A stretch of DNA of 64,000 nt, from positions 2,316,001 through 2,380,000 of the forward strand of contig CP048620.1 of NCBI GenBank assembly GCA_015698305.1, in the 5' to 3' direction. Source of the DNA: Candidatus Nitrohelix vancouverensis (GTDB lineage Bacteria; Nitrospinota; Nitrospinia; Nitrospinales; VA-1). Below the pieces are notes generated by a model. That model was not told the DNA's origin. It was given only the letters and a program-made list of their open reading frames with translations, and did no database searches. A program made the position numbers and the translations under genes. Of the stretch, positions 43,875 to 53,067 are shown one piece after another; within the stretch, counting starts at the first letter, position 1, and each line of letters starts with the position of its first letter.

Positions 43875-44678
43875 TTACAAATAGTCCTTAAGGAGTAACG
43901 GTTCTTCGGTTTGCCATATTTTTTTACCGCAAACATTGATAAAGACTGAGTCCGGATTTTTGAATAATACCAGGTGCGACTCATAGAGATTTTCTTGACG
44001 CGTTCGACTGTCGCCGTACAATTCTTTTTCCTCATTGAAAATGCCGTCTTCAAATTTTTTGATTCCTTCGCTAGTCGGGCAGTTTTCAAAATAAGATCGC
44101 ACCAGGGGGTCTTCGATATTTTCCGGGTTTTTTGCAACTTTTCTTAACAATAATTTGATGCCGCGCGATGAGGGAGATTCAAACAGACCGGCTCGAATAC
44201 AGGCGTGTTTGGATTTGCCGGGTTCCACGGTCCATTTTTCGATGGCTTCTTTGGAGTAGCCCATGGCTCCGTATGAAGCGAGCTGGTGCTTGATGGTGTA
44301 GAAGGTGGAGTAGGCAACAATGGTTTTCACATTCAGGCGATCTTCCAGTTGGGGAATCGGGTCAAAAGAAAGCTGATTGGATTTTGCAATCTTCTCCGCA
44401 GTGGCGTTGCCAATGGCGGTTCCGACTTCGCCGAGCGCGGTGGCGTAGAACATGTAATCAAACTCGCCAGAACTGAATTGCTCGATACGGTCCACGCATT
44501 CCGGACTGGTGATATCGCCGAACAGGGTTTCGTCTGCGCCTTCAATCGTGAAGCCGGGAATTTCTTTGCCATACCAATTGGCAAGAATTCTGGCTTCAGA
44601 ACCGAAATGGGTTCGAATGGCTTCTATGGCCGCAGTTCCCATAACGCCGGTGCCGCCAATAATCAAAAAATTACTCAT
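43875..44678 (-). CDS. Divergent short-chain reductase with FabI-type Tyr-x6-Lys motif
   Basis: 267 residues from the ATG at 44678 (GGAG upstream; a start at 44696 is less good). Rossmann nucleotide site FLIIGGTGVMGTAAI at the N terminus. Around residues 160-175 YGAMGYSKEAIEKW matches the enoyl-ACP reductase FabI pattern Tyr-x6-Lys (E. coli YNVMGLAKASLE). The rest is too divergent to assign by eye. As the fab cluster lacks an enoyl reductase, this is a candidate, but an unrelated NAD-dependent role is equally open. Confidence 0.65.
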   Translation of the reverse strand: MSNFLIIGGTGVMGTAAIEAIRTHFGSEARILANWYGKEIPGFTIEGADETLFGDITSPECVDRIEQFSSGEFDYMFYATALGEVGTAIGNATAEKIAKSNQLSFDPIPQLEDRLNVKTIVAYSTFYTIKHQLASYGAMGYSKEAIEKWTVEPGKSKHACIRAGLFESPSSRGIKLLLRKVAKNPENIEDPLVRSYFENCPTSEGIKKFEDGIFNEEKELYGDSRTRQENLYESHLVLFKNPDSVFINVCGKKIWQTEEPLLLKDYL

Positions 44679-44716
44679 GTATCGTCTCCGTTTCAAATAA
44701 ATGCGATTCCCGGGTT

Positions 44717-45388
44717 TCAGGATCCGCCGTGGTTTTCATCCATATCCCAATAGGGGGCCTGTGCATTTTCATAGATGGCCTGAGAGACATAGGAATCGGT
44801 TTTGCAGAAATTCTTGATATTTTCTAACAGGTTGCTAGCGATGCTTAAAAAATCGCCTGCGTTACCTGTATCCATTGCGGCGTTGAGTTCAAAATATTCT
44901 TTGAACAAAGCCAGTGATTTTTGAATGGAGTATTGAACGGTTTCGGGCTTGAGTTTTCTGTGCTCGCTCTTTTTAGAGAAGTGATAAAACTTGATCCATT
45001 TATCCAGTTCTTCCGGAGATTTGCCCAGGTCGACCCAGAATTTTTTGAACGACTCGGCGTTGGATTTGTCGACTTCCTGGGTGATGTAACGAGCCAGTTC
45101 ATTCAGAGGAATTCCGTCTTGCGAAGTGCAGAGGAATTTTAAATTGTACAGTGTTTCGCGCAACTCTGTGTCGAGTTTCAGGGCGATTGTCGAATCGTCG
45201 CGCAAGTCGCTTCTTTTTTCAAACTGCGCCCAGATGCCGCCTGTCATGCCCGGTTCGTTCAGATACCTGGCGTGAGTTTCGAGGCGCTTCAAACAGTCTG
45301 CAATTTTTTCATCGACTGCAAAGACTGTGTTTGGAATACATAAGAAGATGCTGGTGAGTAGGAGTATGAGGCTTCGTGGTATCGTCAT
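44717..45388 (-). CDS. Secreted helical protein of unknown function
   Basis: 223 residues with a clear signal peptide (cleavage after VFA, about residue 24). The mature part is mostly helical with four cysteines (CLKRLE, FLCTSQDG, NFCKTDS and one in the signal). No family recognised. It precedes the FabI-like gene by about 38 bases on the same strand and may share its transcript. Confidence 0.65.
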   Translation of the reverse strand: MTIPRSLILLLTSIFLCIPNTVFAVDEKIADCLKRLETHARYLNEPGMTGGIWAQFEKRSDLRDDSTIALKLDTELRETLYNLKFLCTSQDGIPLNELARYITQEVDKSNAESFKKFWVDLGKSPEELDKWIKFYHFSKKSEHRKLKPETVQYSIQKSLALFKEYFELNAAMDTGNAGDFLSIASNLLENIKNFCKTDSYVSQAIYENAQAPYWDMDENHGGS

Positions 45389-45501
45389 AGGAGCTTTTGG
45401 GATAGCAGGAAGGGGAAAAATATCGTGATTGTTTTGAACAACCTCACAAATTTATACGCGCTGAATTGACAAGTCAATCTTCTTTTGAGTGAAGCGCTGC
45501 A

Positions 45502-45918
45502 TCAGGGCAGGCGGGTTTCGCCCAGTTTCATAATGATGTTGAATTCTTTTGCGGATAACGGCATGACTGACAAGCGGGACTGTTTGATCAGCGCGACGGA
45601 TTCCAGACCCTTTGCCACTTTGACCTGATCCAGGGTAACCGGTTTCTTGAAGGTTTCTATTGGCTTGAGATCGACCACCACCCAGCGTTCGTCGTCTGTT
45701 GTCGGGTCGGGATAGCTTTCGCGACAAACTTCAGCAACGCCAACCACTTCCTTGCCGATAATGCTGTGGTAATACAGGACCTGATCGCCTTTTTTCATTG
45801 CCTTGAGGTTGTTGCGAGCCTGATAATTTCGCACTCCGTCCCAATGGGTTTTGCCGTCTTTGACAAAATCCTCCCAGCTATACTTGGAGGGTTCCTGCTT
45901 GACTAACCAATGATTCAT
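45502..45918 (-). CDS. EVE domain protein
   Basis: 138 residues forming one EVE domain (PUA-like fold): MNHWLVKQEPSKYSWEDF at the start, WDGVRNYQARNNLKAMKKGDQVLYYHS, then GVAEV and a C-terminal LIKQSRLSVMPLS. EVE domains bind modified bases in nucleic acids and occur in RNA or restriction contexts; no such neighbours are present. The ATG at 45918 has GGAG upstream and gives the family N terminus. Confidence 0.9.
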   Translation of the reverse strand: MNHWLVKQEPSKYSWEDFVKDGKTHWDGVRNYQARNNLKAMKKGDQVLYYHSIIGKEVVGVAEVCRESYPDPTTDDERWVVVDLKPIETFKKPVTLDQVKVAKGLESVALIKQSRLSVMPLSAKEFNIIMKLGETRLP

Positions 45919-46013
45919 GAAATTCTCCAGCATTTGCAGCCATCAGTCTTTGCCCGGTTTACTGACAGTGAAGGGCTTGTTTTAATCAATTTCCAAAAAA
46001 AATAAATATCTAA

Positions 46014-46042
46014 TTGACCCGCAGAGATTAACTCAATATAAT
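46014..46042 (+). promoter_or_regulatory. Near-consensus sigma-70 promoter
   Basis: TTGACC (46014-46019), 17-base spacer, perfect TATAAT (46037-46042), giving a leader of about 80 bases before the aldolase gene ATG at 46129. It is among the best housekeeping promoter matches in the window. Confidence 0.75.
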
Positions 46043-46128
46043 CAAGCAATTCAAACTTTATTTTAGCGCAATAATTATTCGGCAAAAAAGATCGTCAAGA
46101 CCTTATTCATTGCCAGAGGTTAACTATC

Positions 46129-47079
46129 ATGTTTCGAAAAGAAATCAAGGTTTTAGATTGCACCATTCGTGACGGTGGTTTGATGAACAACCATCAGTTT
46201 TCAGATGAATTTGTTAGCCGCGTGTTCCAAGTCGTGAATGCCGCAGGTGTGGATTATATAGAATTGGGTTATAAGGCGGATGAATCCCAGTTCAGCAGAA
46301 ACGAATTTGGACCGATGAAATTTTGTTCCGAAAAGGACATCGAAACGGTTGTTGGAAAAAGCGAGAAGAAATCAAAAATTTCCGTCATGGTCGATATCGG
46401 CCGCGTAAATCCTAACGATATTCCACTCAAGAGCGAAAGCCTTGTGGATATGATGCGTATCGCGTCCTACACCAAGGATATCGACAAGGCGATCGATCTT
46501 GTCAACAGCATCAAGAACAAGGGATACGAAACCACGATCAACATCATGGCTGTTTCGCATGCGCGTGAGAATGAGCTGGAGGAAGCGCTGGAGCAGATCG
46601 AAAATGAAAGCCAGGTGGATGTCGTTTACCTGGTAGACAGTTTTGGCGCATTGTACTCAGAGCAAATCACTTACCTTGCTAAAAAGTACAAAAGAATTCT
46701 GAAAACCCGCGAACTCGGAATCCACGCGCACAACAATCAACAACTGGCGTTTGCGAACACCATCGAATCGATCATCAATAACATTAACTACCTTGATGGA
46801 ACGATCCTTGGAATAGGCCGGGCGGCAGGCAACTGTCCCTTGGAGTTATTGCTTGGTTTTCTGAAAAACCCAAAATATGATTTGCGCCCGATTCTGGAAG
46901 TCCTCGAAACGGATTTTGTCAAATTGAGCAAAGAGATTGAATGGGGATACACCATTCCCTACATGCTGACGGGTATCATGGATCTCCACCCGCGCTCTGG
47001 AATGAAATTGCGCCGTTCGGAGAATAAAGATGCTTATCTGGATTTCTACGAGCAATTGATCAACGAAGCCAGCGTTTGA
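46129..47079 (+). CDS. DRE-TIM metallolyase / aldolase-type protein
   Basis: 316 residues. Barrel with DCTIRDGGLMNNHQF at the N terminus (the DRE-type arginine-aspartate pair of HMG-CoA lyase, homocitrate synthase and 4-hydroxy-2-oxovalerate aldolase), IELGYK, VDSFGALY and the metal-binding HAHNNQQLAFAN. It lacks the C-terminal regulatory and communication domains of isopropylmalate synthase. The exact substrate is uncertain; 4-hydroxy-2-oxovalerate aldolase-like proteins are the nearest type. Strong promoter, AGAGG ribosome-binding site, followed 40 bases later by the Eda-like gene. Confidence 0.82.
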   Translation: MFRKEIKVLDCTIRDGGLMNNHQFSDEFVSRVFQVVNAAGVDYIELGYKADESQFSRNEFGPMKFCSEKDIETVVGKSEKKSKISVMVDIGRVNPNDIPLKSESLVDMMRIASYTKDIDKAIDLVNSIKNKGYETTINIMAVSHARENELEEALEQIENESQVDVVYLVDSFGALYSEQITYLAKKYKRILKTRELGIHAHNNQQLAFANTIESIINNINYLDGTILGIGRAAGNCPLELLLGFLKNPKYDLRPILEVLETDFVKLSKEIEWGYTIPYMLTGIMDLHPRSGMKLRRSENKDAYLDFYEQLINEASV

Positions 47080-47119
47080 ATCTGAATTTCAAGCGATGCG
47101 TTTGTTTTGAAGTCGGCGC

Positions 47120-47782
47120 GTGAAACCCCTGCAATGCGATACCATGTTTGACTGGAAAGAGTTTCACGCCTTACCCGTCATGGGAATTTTGCGCGGCGTG
47201 GATGAGGCGTCACTTCCCGGCGCGCTGGAGGCTTCGGAACGAGCCGGTCTTCGATTCATTGAAATCACACTCAACACTGCGAACGCGCTTCAACTCATCC
47301 GCTCGATAGATCGGCGTCGCTTCAAATCCCTGTGCGTGGGCGCGGGTACGGTGTTGAGTTTGCAGGACGCCGACTCTGCCGTAAATAGCGGAGCGGCTTT
47401 TCTCGTGTCTCCGACCTTGAACGAACAGGTTGCGGCTTTTTGTCAGGATAGAAAAATCCCCTATTTTCCCGGAGCGCTTACTCCCACTGAAATTGAAAGG
47501 GCCTGGAACGCTGGCGCGTCGATGATCAAGGTGTTTCCCGCTTCACAAATGGGGCCTGATTATTTTAAGATGATCAAAGGGCCGTTCCAGAACATTCCTT
47601 TAATGGCCGTCGGCGGCGTGAACTTTGAGAACAGCCAGCGCTATTTGGCGGCGGGGGCTTCTGCGCTGGCTCTGGGCGGATCGATCTATTCTCCTGAGCG
47701 TCTGCGGGCCAAAGAATTCGACAAGATCGAAAACGATATCAAGGCATTTTTACAACCCGTCTCTGATTTTATTTCCCGATAA
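47120..47782 (+). CDS. eda: 2-keto-3-deoxy-6-phosphogluconate aldolase family (Eda)
   Basis: 220 residues, class I aldolase. Active-site Glu in FIEITLN, phosphate-binding GAGTVL, Schiff-base Lys in MIKVFPAS, and GGVN near the C terminus. The usual reaction is KDPG cleavage to pyruvate and glyceraldehyde 3-phosphate. Neither Edd nor glucose-6-phosphate dehydrogenase is nearby, so a different 2-keto-3-deoxy sugar acid is possible. GTG at 47120 is the annotated start; ATG at 47144 is an alternative closer to the fold. Confidence 0.88.
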   Translation: MKPLQCDTMFDWKEFHALPVMGILRGVDEASLPGALEASERAGLRFIEITLNTANALQLIRSIDRRRFKSLCVGAGTVLSLQDADSAVNSGAAFLVSPTLNEQVAAFCQDRKIPYFPGALTPTEIERAWNAGASMIKVFPASQMGPDYFKMIKGPFQNIPLMAVGGVNFENSQRYLAAGASALALGGSIYSPERLRAKEFDKIENDIKAFLQPVSDFISR

Positions 47783-47824
47783 TATTTTTTTTGATTGCTC
47801 ACGTTTGAAGCGAGGCTTGGAATC

Positions 47825-48088
47825 ATGGCTTTTGATTTTATGAAAAATTTTTTGATGCTGGAAGATGAGGAGAAGTTCGCGCGGCTTTGCGAAACTTTAG
47901 AAGAAGCGTTGAACGATGTGGAGAGCCGGGATGGCAAGTTCTCTGATCTGGAAGTGATGCAGGCCCTTGATTACATCGGTTTCAATTTATTCCGCGACGA
48001 TTGGGAAGAATTTAAAAAAATGGATATGCATCGAAATCTGGGCGGGACCGATTTCAACGGGGCCAATTCAAAAAATCAAATTCATTAA
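47825..48088 (+). CDS. Small hypothetical acidic protein
   Basis: 87 residues from the ATG at 47825 with GAGG upstream. Acidic, helical, no cysteine, with pattern FDFMKNFLMLEDEEKFARLCETLEEAL. No family recognised. It lies downstream of eda on the same strand and convergent to the BNR/PepSY gene. Confidence 0.55.
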   Translation: MAFDFMKNFLMLEDEEKFARLCETLEEALNDVESRDGKFSDLEVMQALDYIGFNLFRDDWEEFKKMDMHRNLGGTDFNGANSKNQIH

Positions 48089-48129
48089 GTTGTGTTGGCT
48101 AAGGGCTTCTATGTGTTTTGGAGGCGCGT

Positions 48130-49680
48130 TTAATTTTTAGAAATTTTTTCAAACTCTCCGATGCGTTCCATCAAGTAATGCATCTTTCGGTCCAGAGTTG
48201 TGATGTGACGACCGATTTCATCGATTTCCTTTTTTTCCTTCGTTAGATAGACCGACTTGCATTTCTCCAGGTGCTGGCCGATATGCTCGATCATATCGTG
48301 TACTTCCATGCTTTCGATGGACAGGTCCTCTACCTTTTCATGGATGTCCTCCCAGACTTCTTCGGAATCTTTGCTGGTAGATTGAAGTTGTTTTGCGGTT
48401 TGTTTCTTTTTAGCCTTGAACAGCAGGATGGCGATCCCTGAGAAAACCAAACCTACCAGGCCCAATGTTGCCAGGTCCACCAGCAGTACAAAATACGAAC
48501 CGAAATAGCGACCGGTGTGTAATTCGGTGATGAATTTCACCATATCCATTTTGCGGACAAGGGGTTTGGAGTGCATCCCGTTTCCCTTGATTGGAGGGTG
48601 GATCCAGCTTTCTCCCGCATCGCTGGAAATGAACAAGCCCTGATTGGAGCCAGCCAGCAAAAGGGGAGCGCCTTTCGAGATGCTGTGGAAACTTGTGAGT
48701 TCCGGCGCGAAGGAGAGCCCGAGCGCTTTCCAGTCCAGATCCAAAACCTTCCAGTCGTCTCCGCCATTTGTGCTGTGTAAAATGCGTCGATCTGTGATGG
48801 CGTGCAGTTTTGCGATGTTGTCGGGGTCGGCAATGATATGTTTGAGAGGTCTCAAGTCTTTCTCTTTCGACTTCAACCAGTTTCTTCCCGCATTGAAGGT
48901 CCGGTGCAGTCCTTCTGCAGAACCGCCATAGAGGAACTCCGGGTCGGATTTAAGCGATATCATAACATCGAGAGGCGGGAGCATGTCGCTCCACACGTCT
49001 TCCCAGTGTTTTCCCGCATTCAGACTCCTGTAAATTCCTTTCGCCATCAAGACATAAATGGTCTGCGGGTCATTGCCTGAAAAGATGATCCGGTGCGCTG
49101 GATTGTCATCATCTATCAATAGGGGGCTCCATGATTCGCCGGCGTCGTCGGAGTGATAAATGCCGCCGTCGGTCGCCGCAAGAAGGGTGTCGCTGTCGCC
49201 AGGGTGGATCGCGAGATGATTGATCGTTGGGCTGGAAAGTCCGCTCGCCGCATCGAACCATTCAGGCCAGCTGATTCCGCCGTCGTCGGATTTAAAAACG
49301 CCGCCGGATGTTCCTGCGTAAATTGTAGGCGAATCAGGAACCACCGCAAGCGTACGCACATCCTGAACAAACAGACCCTGATCGTGCCGGTTCCAATGCT
49401 TTCCCGCATCGGTGGAGACATAAAAGCCGTGATGCGATCCGAGATAAATCCGGGAGCCGTCGCTGGAAGAAGCGATGGCTTGAATGGCCGTTCCTGTGGA
49501 GCCGACTTCGAAATATTTGTCCGGGAGAAAATCGCCTTCAATTTCCTTGTGGTTCAATCCCAGAGACTCGTAATGCATGAGAAGAACTCCGGTGATCGAA
49601 AGTAGCAGAATGAAGGCGGAACAAACCGCGCCCGCCCAGCCATGCAGTATTCTGGATTTTCTGAAAAATCGTATGTTCAA
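48130..49680 (-). CDS. Membrane protein with Asp-box propeller between PepSY-type helices
   Basis: 516 residues. An N-terminal [28 protein letters not shown] helix (14-35) and a C-terminal [21 protein letters not shown]...GIAILL region (about 383-421) match the terminal helices of PepSY-TM proteins. The periplasmic part between them is replaced by a beta-propeller with seven Asp-box motifs (SxDxGxxW) at 89, 131, 177, 219, 261, 303 and 352, spaced 42-49 residues. After the last helix a cytoplasmic coiled coil carries His461, His466, His470 and Cys474. The start overlaps the FTR1 stop as ATGA. Probably a partner of the iron permease. Confidence 0.85.
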   Translation of the reverse strand: MNIRFFRKSRILHGWAGAVCSAFILLLSITGVLLMHYESLGLNHKEIEGDFLPDKYFEVGSTGTAIQAIASSSDGSRIYLGSHHGFYVSTDAGKHWNRHDQGLFVQDVRTLAVVPDSPTIYAGTSGGVFKSDDGGISWPEWFDAASGLSSPTINHLAIHPGDSDTLLAATDGGIYHSDDAGESWSPLLIDDDNPAHRIIFSGNDPQTIYVLMAKGIYRSLNAGKHWEDVWSDMLPPLDVMISLKSDPEFLYGGSAEGLHRTFNAGRNWLKSKEKDLRPLKHIIADPDNIAKLHAITDRRILHSTNGGDDWKVLDLDWKALGLSFAPELTSFHSISKGAPLLLAGSNQGLFISSDAGESWIHPPIKGNGMHSKPLVRKMDMVKFITELHTGRYFGSYFVLLVDLATLGLVGLVFSGIAILLFKAKKKQTAKQLQSTSKDSEEVWEDIHEKVEDLSIESMEVHDMIEHIGQHLEKCKSVYLTKEKKEIDEIGRHITTLDRKMHYLMERIGEFEKISKN

Positions 49681-51788
49681 GAGAGTCCTTTTTTCTCGTC
49701 GACTGCAAGCCCTGACTGGGCAAGACGATCAAACTCATTGAGAAAACGATTTTCGACGGCGCTGACATGGTCGTACAGTTCATGAACTTTGTCGTCGATC
49801 TCTTTCAAATGTTCGGACAGTTCTTTAAGGTCCTGGTCTTTGGTATCTTTTAAAAACACTTCGCAACGTCGGGCGTGCTGGGAAATATGTTCAACCAGAT
49901 CGTGAACCAGAGTGATGTCGTTTTGAATTTTCCCGGTTTCTGACTGAAGCTGTTGCGTTTCCACTTCCGGTTTGATGACGAAGGTGTAGAGCAGGGCAAA
50001 TACATAGGCCAGCACCAGTACGGCTTGGCCGATGAATGTCTCCCAGGTCGGGTACATGCCCAGCCATGAAATTTCCGGAGCGAATTCGGCGGCGGTGAGC
50101 GAGACCTGTTCGCCCATCTGCAACTCGTGGATTCCCTTGCCCATGAAAACAAATGCCATGAAGTAGAGGAAGACGCTGGTGACGGCGAAGAACCATTTGA
50201 CCGGAATGCGCATTCCCAGCTTGCCTATCAAATAGTACACAACGAACAGCAAGAGACAACCAACGACAAAGCCGGGAACGATGCCGCCGGTTTCGTCGCC
50301 TGCGTAAAGGTAGAGCGCTTTATAGAATAAAACGGTTTCGAAACCTTCGCGGTAAACGGACAGGAAAGCGACCATGCCCAGCGCCCACAGGCTTCCGCCG
50401 GAAACAGCGTTGCGCATTTTCCCGGTGATATAACTCTGCCATTTAGCCGCTTCGATTTTTGTGACCAGCCAGTAACTCACCCAGAACAGGGCGACGACGG
50501 CGACGAGCATGATCCAGCCTTCCATGATTTCCTGATCAACCCTGCTGATCTTGAGCACTTCATGGAGAATGTAGGCGGTGACGAAACTCAAAAGAATACC
50601 AATGGACGCGCCGGAATACACCGCGCTCAGTTTGTCGGCATTGCGCGATTTGGTCAGAAAGGTGATGAGCGCGGCGATGATCAGTATCGCCTCGAAACCT
50701 TCTCGCACGATGATGGAGAGGGATTGCAGGAACAGACCCGTGAATCCGATTTTTTCAATGAGGACGTTTTGTGCTTCGCCAAGGTTTACATTGATGCCGT
50801 CATAAATGCTCTTGATCAAATCCTGAGAGGCGTTGCGCTTGATCTCGGCTCGATACCTGCTGAATGAAGACTCCAGTTGCAAACCGAGATCTTTCTTTTT
50901 GCTGGTCAGGCCTTTTTCGATGCCTTCATAAATCATATAGGCGTCAAACGCCATTTCCGCGGCGGCCTCGGTGTCCCCGTCCTTGAATAATTGCAGGCTT
51001 TGCGCCAGGTAGTCGCGCGTTTGCTGAATCGTGTCCTCAATGCCTTTTGCGGCGTTGTCGGCGGCGTCTCCTTGAACAACCGGGATCACTGGATTGGCGT
51101 TTGAAAAAGTGCGAATGAAAAAGGTGACGTCCCAGATTTCCGGTTCGGTGAGGAATTCCGCCCAGCCGATCATCCCGGTGTTGGCGATGCCGACATTGAT
51201 GACCTGAAAATTATCGTAAGGATTGCTATGCTCGTCTCCCGTAATATTGGGGTCGGAGAGGACTGCGGGGGCAGGGTCGAGAGTTGCCGCCAGTGGCCCG
51301 TCGCCGTTGCCTTCGGCGCCATGGCATAACACGCATCGATTTTCATAGATTTTTCGGCCATTATCAAGGGATACGGGCTTTGTCGGTTCCACTTTCAGTT
51401 CAACTTTGAACTGATCCAGTATGGCGGCGTTCAAACGCTTGACGCCAACGCTGATTTCTCCCGGGTCGGATTTTGAGTTGACCAGTTCTTCCAGTCGTTT
51501 GAACTCGGCTATCGAGTTTTCGCTCTCGGAGGCGGGGGATTTTTTTGCAAGATCCTGATAGCGGCTGAAGGCCTGGTTCAAAAAAATCTGGCTTTCTTCG
51601 TATTCTGCGGCGTTAATGATCTCTCCCTTATCGATTGCCAGCCCATATTCTATGGCGACAATATTCATCATCATGACAATCTTTTTCACTTTCTTCTCAT
51701 CTGCGGGTGAAGCCGCCAGCAGGGGAGAGGCGAAAAGTGAGAAGATAAACACGGCCAGGAGAATGCGAAAAGGGAGTAAGTGTTTCAT
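49677..51788 (-). CDS. Cytochrome c-FTR1 iron permease fusion
   Basis: 703 residues. Signal peptide (about 1-26), a helical segment, a cytochrome c site CVLCH (152-156), a helical linker (240-345), then an FTR1/EfeU permease domain with seven membrane helices and the two iron-binding REGFE motifs (362-366 and 480-484). FTR1 imports Fe(III) produced by an oxidase. The fused heme could pass electrons from Fe(II) oxidation. The cytoplasmic tail has H629, H634, H638 and C642 in a coiled coil shared with the downstream protein. Transcribed from a Fur-box promoter; the BNR/PepSY gene overlaps by 4 bases. Confidence 0.9.
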   Translation of the reverse strand: MKHLLPFRILLAVFIFSLFASPLLAASPADEKKVKKIVMMMNIVAIEYGLAIDKGEIINAAEYEESQIFLNQAFSRYQDLAKKSPASESENSIAEFKRLEELVNSKSDPGEISVGVKRLNAAILDQFKVELKVEPTKPVSLDNGRKIYENRCVLCHGAEGNGDGPLAATLDPAPAVLSDPNITGDEHSNPYDNFQVINVGIANTGMIGWAEFLTEPEIWDVTFFIRTFSNANPVIPVVQGDAADNAAKGIEDTIQQTRDYLAQSLQLFKDGDTEAAAEMAFDAYMIYEGIEKGLTSKKKDLGLQLESSFSRYRAEIKRNASQDLIKSIYDGINVNLGEAQNVLIEKIGFTGLFLQSLSIIVREGFEAILIIAALITFLTKSRNADKLSAVYSGASIGILLSFVTAYILHEVLKISRVDQEIMEGWIMLVAVVALFWVSYWLVTKIEAAKWQSYITGKMRNAVSGGSLWALGMVAFLSVYREGFETVLFYKALYLYAGDETGGIVPGFVVGCLLLFVVYYLIGKLGMRIPVKWFFAVTSVFLYFMAFVFMGKGIHELQMGEQVSLTAAEFAPEISWLGMYPTWETFIGQAVLVLAYVFALLYTFVIKPEVETQQLQSETGKIQNDITLVHDLVEHISQHARRCEVFLKDTKDQDLKELSEHLKEIDDKVHELYDHVSAVENRFLNEFDRLAQSGLAVDEKKGLS

Positions 51789-51871
51789 AAAATTGAGTTT
51801 CCTATGATTCCAGTAATTAGTATAAAAAGCGGCAGAGTATTATTCATGTATTATAAAGGTAAGAATATTTG

Positions 51872-51901
51872 ATTATAAATAAAAATGATAATTATTATCA
51901 A
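51872..51901 (-). promoter_or_regulatory. Fur-regulated promoter of the FTR1 operon
   Basis: On the minus strand TTGATA (51901-51896) and a perfect TATAAT (51877-51872) have an 18-base spacer. TGATAATTATTATCA at 51886-51900 is a perfect 7-1-7 Fur box (TGATAAT, one base, ATTATCA) covering the -35 and half of the spacer, so Fe-Fur would block polymerase. The start site would be near 51865, about 77 bases before the ATG. Confidence 0.85.
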
Positions 51902-52077
51902 TAAAAAATATATTTTATTTCCCGTATCTGGTCTGGGAACGGAATTAAGGGGAAAAGAAGGCTAAATTGACAAATCGTTTCATTATTCTAAAGATTTAGA
52001 CTATTTTGATACGATCAGTCGTATTTATTCAAATATCAGTTCCCCTCCTGAATCGAGCGGGGGAAGAAAGAGATCGC

Positions 52078-52686
52078 ATGGTATCAATCAATCGGGTTTA
52101 CACAAAAAAGGGCGACGGTGGGGAAACAGCGCTGGTTGGAGGCATTCGAGTCGCCAAGGATTGCGTTCGAGTCGAGACTTATGGAACGGTGGATGAATTG
52201 AATACCGTCATCGGCATCGCTCGCACCTTCAATATCAAACAGGAAGAGTCACAGCGCCGCGACAAGCTGGATATCATTCTGGAATGCATTCAACAGCGCC
52301 TGTTCGATATCGGGAGTATTCTGGCGACAGTTCCGGGCACGGAGAAGGCCTTGAAGAAAGAAGTCTCCCCTGAGAATGTCGAGTGGCTGGAACAGATCAT
52401 TGACTTGATGAACGTCGAAACCGGTAAATTGAAAAGTTTTACATTGCCCGGCGGGGGGCCTGTTTCGGCTTTTCTGCATCAGGCCAGAACGGTTTGCAGA
52501 CGCGCTGAAAGGCAGATCATTCGACTGCGGCGTGAAGAGGAGGTCCCGGAACAAATCCTGCCATATATCAACCGTCTTTCAGACGCTCTCTTTGTGTTCA
52601 GTCGTTGGGCCACCTTGAGTTTCAAGGAACCGGAATTCTTATGGATACCCAACAAGGGCGATCCAGACGACTGGAAATGGGACTGA
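52078..52686 (+). CDS. Cob(I)alamin adenosyltransferase, PduO type
   Basis: 202 residues from the ATG at 52078. It makes adenosylcobalamin from cob(I)alamin and ATP. The N-terminal ATP loop is VYTKKGDGGETALVGG, with YGTVDELNTVIG, the RRAERQI helix and the C-terminal YINRLSDALFVFSRW. An open frame extends upstream to 52006, but that part has no family match and leaves less room for a promoter. Divergent from the FTR1 operon, sharing its AT-rich control region. Confidence 0.93.
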   Translation: MVSINRVYTKKGDGGETALVGGIRVAKDCVRVETYGTVDELNTVIGIARTFNIKQEESQRRDKLDIILECIQQRLFDIGSILATVPGTEKALKKEVSPENVEWLEQIIDLMNVETGKLKSFTLPGGGPVSAFLHQARTVCRRAERQIIRLRREEEVPEQILPYINRLSDALFVFSRWATLSFKEPEFLWIPNKGDPDDWKWD

Positions 52687-52730
52687 GTTTTTAAAATAAA
52701 ATCTCGATTGCGCAAGGCCTGCGCGTCGCT

Positions 52731-53027
52731 TTATTTGGCGCGCACGCCTTTCCAGGTGATCTCAACCTCGCCTTTTTTGATGCGAACCTGGCAACCCAGA
52801 CGCATGCCTTCTTCGAGGTCTTCTTCGAAGAGGTAATCCCTTTCTTCTTCAGAGGGGCGCGAACAATTCTCTCGACCTTTCAGGATCGTCAGTTCGCAGA
52901 CGCCGCAGGTTCCCTCGGTACAGCCGAAGGACAGGGTGGTTTCAAGCTCCTCGCAGGCTTCGATGAGAGGAGTGCCATCTTCGATTTCGTGATGGATGTT
53001 GTCGGGTTTCAAAAAAATCTTTGCCAT
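52731..53027 (-). CDS. 2Fe-2S ferredoxin (plant type)
   Basis: 98 residues. Cluster ligands in GCTEGTCGVCELTILKG and GMRLGCQV give the C-x4-C-x2-C...C pattern of plant-type [2Fe-2S] ferredoxins. The acidic interior (RPSEEERDYLFEEDLEEG) could be a partner-binding face. Downstream of the CbpA-like gene by 40 bases on the same strand. Confidence 0.92.
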   Translation of the reverse strand: MAKIFLKPDNIHHEIEDGTPLIEACEELETTLSFGCTEGTCGVCELTILKGRENCSRPSEEERDYLFEEDLEEGMRLGCQVRIKKGEVEITWKGVRAK

Positions 53028-53067
53028 TCAAATTCCTTAAATAAAAAATCAGTAAAATATTTCGGCG

